64,000 bases of DNA. It comes from Lineus longissimus (lineage: Eukaryota; Nemertea; Pilidiophora; Heteronemertea; Lineidae). Shown here piece after piece: positions 13,201-22,400 of this stretch. How positions within the stretch are numbered: the stretch's first letter is position 1; the number at the start of each line of letters is the position of its first letter. Location: assembly GCF_910592395.1 (NCBI RefSeq), contig NC_088323.1, forward strand, positions 6,634,001 to 6,698,000, read 5' to 3'. The translations under genes and the position numbers were made by a program. The notes under the pieces were generated by a model. That model ran no database searches, was not told where the DNA came from, and was given only the letters and a program-made list of their open reading frames with translations.

Positions 13201-13943
13201 TGCGGAAAACCGTTAATAAAAGCCGGATGGACGTGTGACCGGTGCAAGAAAATGACAAATCTTTGTAGCATTTGGTGAGTGCCTCAGTTATTTTTCTACG
13301 TCGCTTTTGTAAATCACATCACGTCTTAGATCACTTGACAAAATTATTGTACCCTAGCGACAGCTGATGCCACCTAGGGTGATGTTGGTGATTGCCCACT
13401 TTGCACAAGCAAACTGGTCGATAACCCAATGTAAGACAAGTTAGAAGAGTAAATAGTGAAGTAACTACCTATCCTTGAATAGATAAAACGTAACCACTCT
13501 GTTGTAGTGGCTCAGACTCTCTAGAGGTCAAGAGGTCCTGGGTTCGATCGCCATTGTCGGCGTGAGACTGTAGGCAGGTCTCTCTGTCTACTTAACTCTC
13601 TGCACCCAGGTGTATAATGGGTACCGGTCAGAAATGCTCAGATTATAGCGCTGGTTGAGCAGCTCATCGGAGGTCAACTGAAAAGTTCCTGGACAGACAG
13701 TGGTTGAAGTGTCAAGCCGATTGAAAACCTATAAACCCAACATTTTCTTACTTCGTTAACTTCTACTTATGATTATGTTGTTCTAATGGTCTCTTGCCTC
13801 TTTCCAGCCATCATCCGGTGAAGGGTCTGTATGTCTGGTGCCAGGGCTGCTCACACGGAGGACACTTGAACCACATACAGGACTGGCTGAGTAAGAGTCC
13901 CTACTGCCCGACGGGCTGTGGCCATATGTGTGAATACACGTGA
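4214..13943 (+). CDS. WDR24: WDR24, GATOR2 complex WD-repeat/zinc-finger subunit
   Basis: WDR24 is a GATOR2 subunit; GATOR2 opposes GATOR1 at the lysosome so that TORC1 responds to amino acids. Coding exons: 4214-4307, 4483-4599, 5050-5127, then either 5454-5560 or 6138-6244, 8001-8126, 8510-8641, 8839-9046, 9428-9607, 9761-10008, 10209-10329, 10551-10804, 12092-12355, 12663-12765, 13082-13274 and 13808-13943. The phases close to 786 codons plus stop (human is about 790). An N-terminal WD40 propeller contains [29 protein letters not shown] and LLSGSQDG. An acidic linker follows, then an alpha-helical part and a C-terminal RING-like zinc module ([30 protein letters not shown]). The start is the first ATG in the exon opening at 4203; an upstream exon could add a few residues. 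AATAAA at 14751 probably ends the transcript. Confidence 0.95.
5454..5560 (+). other. WDR24: WDR24 alternative exon 4a (WD-repeat exon)
   Basis: A 107-bp exon entering in phase 1 and leaving in phase 0. It encodes 36 residues with [12 protein letters not shown] and [13 protein letters not shown]. It has a clean acceptor (TTACAG) and donor (GTAAGT), and about 69 percent protein identity (25 of 36) to the exon at 6138-6244. Confidence 0.85.
5800..6008. repeat. fold-back element, family M3
   Basis: A copy of a dispersed element with partly self-complementary ends (AGAATAGAAATTGATAC-type termini) and an internal 'GGTGGAGCTAAAAT' segment. It lies in the intron between the two alternative WDR24 exons. 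Related copies are at 25795-25925, 33405-33595 and 56855-57050. Confidence 0.55.
6138..6244 (+). other. WDR24: WDR24 alternative exon 4b (WD-repeat exon)
   Basis: The second version of the same exon, again 107 bp with the same phases. It encodes [13 protein letters not shown] and [14 protein letters not shown]. Acceptor TTTAG and donor GTGAGT are intact. Splicing 4a directly to 4b reads into a TAA after ten codons of 4b, so a productive mRNA can contain only one of them. Confidence 0.85.
7330..7770. repeat. minisatellite, 29-32 bp unit
   Basis: About 14 copies of a unit built on CTGTATGTACCATCAGTACTG, alternating in length by a 2-3 bp TG/GTG insertion. It lies in the WDR24 intron between 6244 and 8001. 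The Cys/Tyr-rich reading frames over it come from the repeat. Confidence 0.9.
9070..9250 (+). mobile_element. tRNA-derived SINE, family A
   Basis: Contains a pol III B-box-like GGTTCGAACTCC at about 9124 followed by a body ending CAGCTCATCTGAGTTC. The same body recurs at 13492-13690. It lies in a WDR24 intron just after the exon ending at 9046. Confidence 0.65.
10440..10535 (+). repeat. tRNA-like SINE head fragment
   Basis: Holds an A-box-like GTAGTGGTAGAGTGG, an anticodon-arm-like CCTCATGATGG and a B-box-like GGGTTTGACTCCC. It lies just upstream of the WDR24 exon at 10551. Acceptor-stem pairing is not convincing, so it is read as SINE-derived and not as a tRNA gene. Confidence 0.45.
10845..11995. 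repeat. minisatellite with 236-bp higher-order repeat
   Basis: Monomers of about 30 bp (CTCTCTCCAGGGAAGCAC, CTCTCCCCTGGCCAGCA and variants) are arranged into a higher-order unit. The diagnostic CACTTTCTCC variant recurs at 11153, 11389 and 11625, exactly 236 bp apart. The array fills the WDR24 intron between 10804 and 12092. All three minus-strand frames stay open over most of it. Confidence 0.92.
13492..13690 (+). mobile_element. tRNA-derived SINE, family A
   Basis: An A-box-like TAGTGGCTCAGA near 13505 and B-box GGTTCGATCGCC near 13541 are followed by the same body as the 9070-9250 copy (TGTATAATGGGTACCGGTC, GAGCAGCTCATCGGAGGTC). It lies in the last WDR24 intron. Confidence 0.7.
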
Positions 13944-14885
13944 GGGCAGAGACCGAAATTCTGCGGACAATTCAAAGGTGCTATAAACTAGAATGGAATA
14001 TTCTTCTGCTGTTTCAAAAATAATGAGCTGTGTGATGAATTCAGGCTAACAATGGACGAAGTAACACTGTTGTTGAACATCAGTGTTGCAAGTTGAACAT
14101 CAGTGTTGCTTTTCGCAAGGATTGGACAGTCCTTTTGATATTTTACTGTTAACAGTTTCAAAGCTGTTACTGTGTTCACTTTCACACCATACTTAGAGAA
14201 CACTGGTGATCTCTTGAGAAACACTGGTGTTGTACTGTTGATACCATTAACTAGAACATGAGATCATTGTAATATTGGATCACTGATGGTTCTCACATTA
14301 CATTGGTGTTTCACCAATCAGTATATATTCAAGTCACTCTGGTGTTCTACCATACAATGAGAACACTGGTGGTCATATGAACATTGGTGATGCCATCTAT
14401 GCCATGCTCTGCGATGATGTGTACTTAAAGTTATCTACAGGTGAACACTGGAACCAGGAGAACACTGTTGGATATATGATTGACACTGATGGTGTTTTTA
14501 ACGAGGACAGTTATCGATTGTGATGCTCTTTTGGGGCCGAACTAAATACAGACTAAGTTCCCTTCTCTTGTTCCCTTGAGTGATATTTTGATCACTGTGG
14601 TTGGAAATGATTGCGATTGTGGTAACTTCCAAGTTTCCTTGGCGATTTATAACAAGTTAATTCTCCATAAAAACACTGGTGTTTCCTTGACCAGGAGATA
14701 GCTGTGTCTTGCTAGATGGTATCAAGAAGAGATACTTGTTAGTCTTTTATAATAAATCTGATAAAAACCTTATGCATTTCTTTTTGTCATTTGTTAAAGG
14801 GAGTTCAAGTTTAACAGTCTATCTCAGGTAATGGAAAGATGAAGGGAGTGATTGTCGCTCCCCAGAATTCACCTTGCTTGGAGAG
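13944..14885 (+). other. WDR24 3' UTR and intergenic sequence
   Basis: Probable WDR24 3' untranslated region up to the poly(A) signal at 14751. From about 14040 to 14700 it is peppered with roughly ten ACACTGGTG-like words and two tandem TTGAACATCAGTGTTGC copies. No coding signal was seen. Confidence 0.6.
14751..14756 (+). terminator. poly(A) signal AATAAA, WDR24
   Basis: Canonical hexamer about 0.8 kb after the WDR24 stop and before the 68-bp array. Confidence 0.55.
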
Positions 14886-15330
14886 CCACAGCACATCGCA
14901 ATGCTGATCAGAAACAACACATCCTATGGGAAACACTTGTTTTCACTGTCAATTCAGAGCACATCCCAACACTGATTAGACACAACACATCCTATGGGAA
15001 ACACTTGTTTTCACTGTCAATTCAGAGCACATCCCAACACTGATTAGACACAACACATCCTATGGGAAACACTTGTTTTCACTGTCGATTCAGATCACAT
15101 CCCAACACTGATTAGACACAACACATCCTATGGGAAACACTTGTTTTCACTGTCGATTCAGATCACATCCCAACACTGATTAGACACAACACATCCTATG
15201 GGAAACACTTGTTTTCACTGTCGATTCAGATCACATCCTAACACTGATTAGACACAACACATCCTATGGGCAACACTTGTTTTCACAGCCTATTCAAATC
15301 ATATCCCCTATGCTGACGAGGCATGACATA
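14886..15330. repeat. 68-bp tandem repeat between WDR24 and CCDC89
   Basis: The word CCTATGGG recurs at 14923, 14991, 15059, 15127, 15195 and 15263, an exact 68-bp period, followed by a degenerate seventh unit. It lies in the convergent intergenic space of WDR24 and the minus-strand coiled-coil gene. Confidence 0.93.
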
Positions 15331-15418
15331 TTACCTTATGTTAATACAGGACTTGAGATTATGTACAATGTACAGTCAATGAAACAAAGGAGCAAGTCGA
15401 GTGTATTTCCTTAACAAA

Positions 15419-15424
15419 TTTATT
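15419..15424 (-). terminator. poly(A) signal, CCDC89-like gene
   Basis: AATAAA on the minus strand, about 0.8 kb past the stop codon at 16233. It implies a 3' UTR containing the MITE at 15918-16102. Confidence 0.45.
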
Positions 15425-15917
15425 TCATGGACGGAATATACACTAGTACAGTTTAAAATACTTTCAACGTGTGCAGACGACAGGGGCAAGTTTCTACAAA
15501 CGTCTTACATATCATAGTCTTGGCTCTAATCTCTCTGAATGCAATGTTACAACTAGACAGAGGACCGCTTTGGTTGTGAACGTACTCTTTGGGACAGACC
15601 GCCTACCCGTACCCAGTTAATACACTTAGGCACTTAACCCCCTCGGTGCATATAAACTTCATGGACGGCCCCTTCTCATTTCCATAGCACCAATCATCTA
15701 TCAATCAAACTAGTGTTTCTGTCAATCTTATTCTTTATACAAAGCACAACAAATAAATGTACGAAACAAACACATCATGGAATGTCTGAAGCCAAATATG
15801 GCATTGGAAGAATTTCAAAAGTAGTTGAAAAGAGTTAATGTCTTTATGATTGGTGGTTTTATGAGAAGACCTATGTCATTGTTCCCAAATAATACTAAAA
15901 AATATATCATACTCTAA

Positions 15918-16102
15918 TACAGTAGAACCTCTCTATTAAGGACACCCTCGGGACTGACAAATGTTGTCCTTAATAGAGAGGTGTCCTGATTAGAGAGGTC
16001 AAATTGAATGGAAACAGCCAATTTGGGACCAAAACTATTGTCCTTAATAGAGAGGTTGTCCTTGATAGAGAGGTGTCTGCTAAGGGAGGTTCCACTGTAT
16101 TA
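15918..16102. mobile_element. MITE family M1 (TA-flanked, CAGTAGAACCTC ends)
   Basis: Terminal inverted repeats of the form CAGTAGAACCTCTCTATTAA, flanked by TA, with internal 'GGACACC / GGTGTCC' repeats. This is the most complete copy in the window. The TA flank fits a Tc1/mariner-type non-autonomous element. Confidence 0.75.
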
Positions 16103-16232
16103 CTTTTGACCTGTTGGACGGTTCTCAATGGACGTGAAGTCACATCAATGAAGCAAGGCAATTGGGCAATACTACTCTGTGAGAGTCCAGAGTGGTTTGG
16201 CAAATCTTGAATTCGTAGCATCGTGGGCCACC

Positions 16233-18547
16233 TCATCCGACCAAGTGCCGCAGCTTCGCATTCAGATCTTTCTCTTTCTGTAGCAGGGAATTGGAATGCT
16301 TCTTGAACGCGCTAAACTCCTGGAATAAAAACATACACGGATATCAGCAAAGAACAAGGGCGGAGCGTGTGTGAAGTTGCTTGACCCTGTCAAGTGCGGG
16401 GTAGGGAGCTGGACTCTTCTGGAGGAATGTGGGTTGTTACGTCCGAGGCGCAGAAAGACCCCCACACAAAATGAACACTATCTTATTCAAATGATTTCTT
16501 ACCCGCACGATCTCACTGTACTTTTTGTCTGCTTCTTCAACGTCTGTCTTCAATCTCCGCACCGTGAGGTTTGTGTTAACAGCCTCGGCTTCTTTCCTGG
16601 AACGAAATGATAGTTCTAGAATGGTAGAGACGCATGGACAACCAGCAGTTGGTGGAAGTATGTTCAGAGAAGTATGGACAGTCAACTGCAGTTTGTAGAG
16701 AAATGAGGACAGTCAACAGTTTTGTAGAGAAATATGGACAGCCTTCAGTTTGTAGGTTCAGTCGATCGAATACTCACTCAAACTTTTCCTCCATTCTCCG
16801 TACCATTCTCTCCATTTCTTCAATCTTCATCTCAAGCTTCTTGTTCTCCGTCTGCTTATCCTGGATCAGTTTCCCACGATGCATTGCAAGCGTCAGCAGC
16901 TCGTCTTTCTCCTTCATCAGCTGTCGATACTTTGCTGCAGATTCGAAATCCGAGTTTTGTTTCTTGTCCATTTCTGCGTTCAATTTGGCCGTCGTACCTT
17001 TCAGTCTCTCCTCCGTATCTTTTAGTTTGCTCTGTAACGACTTCAGCTCTGTTCTGTATCTTTCGTCTTTAACCCTCATATCCTCCTCAAGCACCCTAAA
17101 TATCATAAACAGTTACCATGGTTACTAAACAAAATCATCAAACAAATGAATAAAGACACAAAAAGAAGCAAGCGACATGTACAGTGGACCCTCCTTTAGC
17201 GGACATATCTGTTGGCAGGACACCCTCTCTAATAGGGACACTGGTTTTGGTATAAAGTGGGTCATTTCTATACAATTTCCTATTAAGGAGAGTAATTGTC
17301 ACTCTCAAGAATGTCCTAAGTAGAAGACAAAGCACCCCCTAGATCTGCCCCAAATGAAGGAATTATGTCTCTCTTCTCACAGGCACGAATCTTACCTATA
17401 TTTTGTATCCACCCCGTTGTACTGATCCCGTAATCTCATGATCCTCTTGTCCATCTCGGATATTTTGGCATCTTTTTCCTCAATCGCTTTGGAAAACAGT
17501 CTTTTATTCTCATCCAAAATCCGTTCATTTTCCCGCCGAAGAAACTCATTCTGTCGTTTGTACTCATCTTTATACTTGATCATTTCTTCGTGATTTCCTG
17601 CCAAGTCGTCGAATCGTTTACTCAGCATGTTAAACTGCATCATTTCACGTTTTAATTTCTCCGTCGCACTTTCACGGAATTTCTCCAACTCGTTGTTGCA
17701 TTTCTCCAGCGTCTGCACGCGCACTAAATTTTCATCTGCTCGGTTTTTCAGGATCATAATCAGCTGCGATTGTTCGTCAATGCGGGATCTTAACATCGCA
17801 TTCTCTGTTTTGTCATCGTGGGAGAGGTTCCGCAGCTTCTCTAGATTCGTCTGCATCTGATTCAGATCCTGCAACAAAAAGATGAGTGAAACCTCATGTG
17901 TACCTCATTACTGCTTGCTCAGCTATGATGTGTGTGTGTGGGGGGGGGGGGATCTATGTCAATGTAGGGGGTTAGGACAATGTTACCTCCTTGGAAGAAG
18001 TGTGTCCATGAATCGCAAATGTGGAGCAGAAATAAGAAGTGAGTGTATCACACTTGAAAGATCAGTCACATCATGCACGATCTCATGCGATCGTGACATT
18101 ATATCTATTCATATCCATTACGTTATACGGCAAGATCGCATGTCAAACAAGAATCTCATCAAATATTAATGACACGTTCAGGAGAAGACATCGACTCCGC
18201 CACTTTTTGCATAATAAATTGATTCATGTCACAAACTTTGAGCAGAACCTGATTGATCTTTAGCACAGACACCTGTAGCCATGTTGGATTGAGGGTCATG
18301 GGGAAGGCCCCTATATTATGATGGTTGATCACTGTGATACTGATGGGTGGTGATGTGAATTGTGATAGCAAGATGATGGCTCTGGAATTTTTTTTTCTTG
18401 CAATCAGAACTTTTGGGCTCAAATCTCTGTGTAAAGTGGAGAAACATATGTAAATACTGTCCACAATATCATTATAAAACTTCTGAAACACACTTTTTGA
18501 CTGCTGTCCACCATCTGTTGGAGATCTTGGGGCTTTTTTGATGACAT
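16233..18547 (-). CDS. CCDC89: CCDC89-like coiled-coil protein
   Basis: A predicted 341-residue coiled-coil protein; human CCDC89 is about 374 residues. Exons on the minus strand: 18547-18494, 17868-17396, 17095-16778, 16596-16503 and 16319-16233, with phases closing exactly. Nearly the whole length is charged heptad-rich helix. The family call rests on [12 protein letters not shown], a following [23 protein letters not shown] and [14 protein letters not shown], which I recognise from vertebrate CCDC89. CCDC89 is mostly known from testis and ciliated tissue, and its molecular role is poorly defined. The gene is convergent with WDR24 and head-to-head with MIOS, with about 0.9 kb between start codons. 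The start is the ATG in the first exon; an extra 5' non-coding exon cannot be excluded. Confidence 0.85.
17178..17330. mobile_element. MITE family M1, divergent copy
   Basis: Begins TACAGTGGACCCTCC and carries the family's CTAATAGGGACAC and TATTAAGGAGAG words. It lies in an intron of the CCDC89-like gene and lacks a clear right end. Confidence 0.6.
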
Positions 18548-19445
18548 TCTTGAAGCCCTGTCAAAAATTCAGATTTAAAAACAACAATACCAGTTTTGGC
18601 ATTCCTTAAATATTCATCTCTCGCGCACATCAAAAGTCACGTAGTATACATTTTTGTGTAAAATCTTGCGCAAGACTATACTTTGAGGCGATTTCGGAAT
18701 TTCTGTAGCAGGACGCGCCGAATGACCTTGACCTGAAACTAAAAGTGTCCCAGAAAAGTTGATTATTTCCTCGATTTTAATCTAATTTTTCCCGAGTTTC
18801 GAAATAACATATGATGTAATCACCGTCTTCCTCGAATAGCCCTCGTTTTCAAGATTTATAACATGTCATGCAATTCGCTATTTAGTACTCCATGTTGATG
18901 TGTGCAGTGTTTTGGATGAAGATGCAGTCTGATGTTGTTTATATCCGACTGTACATCCATGTACAGTAGTCAGTACACTACATCATACATGCATGCATGC
19001 AGTAGTGTATGTAATATAACCTACACAGTGACTGTTGTTGCACTGTCGGATATACTCTAAAAGTACTGACTATCTGGGCCTGTGGCATGGAGGAGGAAGG
19101 TTTTCCCAGTACTCAATTGGCAATAGGATAGCTGCATACTATTAGTATTACCCTCCATTCATAAATGGCATCGCTGTACTGAGTGTACACACATTACAAC
19201 GTCAACAGTAACAAGTTAGCATGATGCCACTGACCATTGCTGTCGCTCTGTTATATCGGCAAGTCATGAGTTTCACTTGGAACAAAGGGTCATCGTGGCT
19301 GATGGCATTGTCCGAAGTAAATTTATCTTGGATTAGGCCTTCCGTCGTTCTGAGTGTGTGCATTTTTGGTTTGATTGTGATTTTCCTTCCTTCAGATGAC
19401 CTAGTGTGATAAGAATATCCATACGGCCTGACAGACAAACTGAAA
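18548..19445. promoter_or_regulatory. divergent promoter region of CCDC89-like gene and MIOS
   Basis: An intergenic stretch between two divergent start codons. It contains an imperfect inverted-repeat block (about 18938-19062) with ATATCCGAC / GTCGGATAT ends and inner TACACTACA / TAGTGTA pairs around CATGCATGCATGC. No TATA box or clear core promoter was identified. Confidence 0.4.
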
Positions 19446-22400
19446 ATGAGTAGTATCAAAACGGACGTGCTGTGGTCCCCAAACCATGTAGACAAGTACA
19501 TGACGTTTGGCACGGACTTGAGCTTATTCCAAGTTGAGAAGATTAGTTACGGACAAGGAAAGGTTGACAGTAAGTATCATCCTGAGGAAGTCAGAGGTTC
19601 ATGTTTGCTTCACCGGCCCTGCACACAAACCCTAGAGAGATTTCTCCTAGTTGGCTGAAGTACAGGCGTACATCACCTAAGTTAGCATCCGAGACTTAAC
19701 TGAAAACCTGGTTTCAAGTGTATGAATATCTTGTTGTTGAATCTTAAATACTGATACCCATTCGTTCAAATGTCTCTCTTTCCAGATCGACTTTCAGATG
19801 ACACATATGGCACCCTCCTCTCAAGTAACACGAGCCATCAGTACATGAAAGTAAGTTGATACTGTAAACTTGGTAATGTTTGTGACCTGTTTTGTTCTCC
19901 CAATTTTCGTGATTTGGGAGGCAAAGTTGCTCAATTTCCGACTCTTATGCATAAACAAATAAGAGCCAGTGCTTCCGTCTGCAAAGGAGTTTCATCTCAA
20001 CTTGAGTGTTGTTTGATGTATTTCAGTGTGTGGCCTGGTGTCCAAGGGCAGTACCAGATCATCTCGTAGCTGTTGGACAGGCAAATGGACGTGTCGTTCT
20101 CACAAGGTACAGTAGAACCTCCCTTAGAGGACACCTCTCTATTAGGGACATCCTCTCTATCAGGGACACTAGTTTTGGACCCAAATTGGTTGTTCCAATC
20201 AATTTGACTCCTCTATTAAGGACACCTCTCTATTAAGGATAGCAGTTGTCAGTCCAAAGGCTGTCATCAATAGAGAGGTTCTACTCCAATCAAGAGATAA
20301 GGTCTAAAAGGTAGTAACTGAGTGATTTTCATTGGTTTGAAGAGAAAAAGTTGTGGCCAACAATCAAAGTTATATCAGGTCTTTCTTTACCACACCATTA
20401 TGTTTCCTTTCAGCTTTGGGAAAGGTGGAACTGGTGACCCGGAGGGGTTGACCGGCAAACAGTTTGGTGAGTATTTGTAAAGCTGTAAAGCTTCTGTATC
20501 AAGGACAGCAAACTAAGTGACAGTCTGTCTAACACAGTGAAAGGGACTGGGACTGTCTAAAAAGAATAAAGATAGGGGGTTCCTATATTGGGCCGTTCAA
20601 AGGGGCTTCACAATAATTATAATGTTCGTAGTGTTCATGGAAGAATTGGGCCTTGAGGAGTTTCTTAAATGCTGTGGTTGAGTTCGCATTTTGAATGTTA
20701 CTAGGGAGGTCATTCCAGAGGGCTGCTGCGGCACTCTGGAATGTACGCTCACCAAATCTGGTCTTTTGCGCGGGATCTCGAGCACAGGCAGGATGGTATC
20801 TGCTGATCGGAGTGCTCTAAAGAGTCAGACAGGTACTTGGGAGCTTGTCCTCGCATGGCTTTGAAAGCTAGCAGTAGTGTCTTGAAATTTTCCCGACTGA
20901 CAGGATGTTGTTTCTTTCAGTCCCAAAGCATCCTCGTCAGTGTAATGCCCTCTGCTGGAATCCACTGGAACCAACACTGGTAAGTCAAGTTTATCACCAG
21001 CCTGAATTTGGCTTCTTATTCTTATATCTTTCCCGATTCTCATGTAGATAACTTATACCCGATTCTCATTGTAGGCTCTTGTCAGTAATCAGTTAATAAG
21101 GGCTAAGGTCGGCCCCAAATGTGAATAAAATTACAATGCAGACCTCAACCATAACTGTCCGAGGAGCAGGAATGAGGAATTTAGAATTGTAGATAACCCA
21201 AAGAGCAAGAAGGTGGTACATGGTGGTGCCTGTAAGCTAGTTGCTCACCCTGAGTGACTTAGCATAAATGTGTCTACGTCGTCGTAACCGTAGCATAATT
21301 CGCGTGGTTGACTGTGAAATGTGCTGAAACTGAATGCATGTGGACGATGATTTGAATTTCAGTTGGCCGAGAGTCTAGAGAAGCATCGTGTCGACTACTC
21401 GATTCTTATCTGGGATGTGAACTCGCGACCGATGGTGAGCGGGCCTGTCACACCAGAAAGGGGACATGTCGACTCGACAGAGAGAAACATCATCACGAAA
21501 CCAGTCGTTGAATTAGGTAAGCGTTTTCGTTGTGTTGAGTTCGTGTTCAGTGCCAGTACCTGTGTTGGTGATACCGATCTAGCATTATAAAACATTGAGT
21601 TGTGAGCTGAGCGTCAACTAGGACATCATTCATTAGTCCTATAACAAACATTAAGGAATTTGAAATGTAAGGTAGGAGGAAACCGGAGACCCTGGAGGAA
21701 ACCTACACTATCGAAGAACCAACCTGGAATTGAACCTGGGACCTCAGAGGTGACATGATTTATGTGATTTATGATTTCAGGCCCTGGCGAGACAACGTTG
21801 TCCTTCAACTGGTCGCCACACGAACCCAAAACTCTTGTGGCCGGAATGAACAACAAATTTCTTAGGATCTATGATCTGCGAGGTAAGTGTGTCTATTTTG
21901 ACTTTTTCTGCTCTATAGTTCTAACCTGTAATTTGTGTGCGAAAGCCCTAAATAAGGAATGGACTAAAATTCATGCTAAGTTCAGTTCAAAACCAAATTT
22001 ATCCTTAAATATTGAATTTTTCTCCATGTTATATTCCAAGAACTTTCAACTTATGTTTATTTCAGATACGACGCATCCAAGGAACGTAGCACTCAACAAG
22101 GCAGTCCATGGTATCACGGTGGATCCACACTGCGAATATCGGCTAGCGTCATTTGTGGATGTAAGTTAATTGACAATAAAATTTTTAACCGAAGGGTGTA
22201 GGTCTGAGATTTCAAAAGTTTCATTCATCAAAGCTTCATTCATCAAAGCTTTTTACCCAGAATGCCCTCATTTCCATGATTACAATGCCTCCCTGACTAG
22301 GGGTGTGCCCTCCCTTTTTCCAGATTCCTGGGTCCACCACTGAATTTGAGTGTATAATGCTATGAAGATTGAATGAAAATATAGAGGAGAACTTAATTTT

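Noticed and set aside
14886-15330. CRISPR-like array
   Set aside because: The 68-bp units are contiguous direct repeats without unique spacers, in an animal genome.
17931-17952. G-run after a TG repeat as a second quadruplex
   Set aside because: One continuous G run without spaced tracts, most likely simple-sequence slippage.
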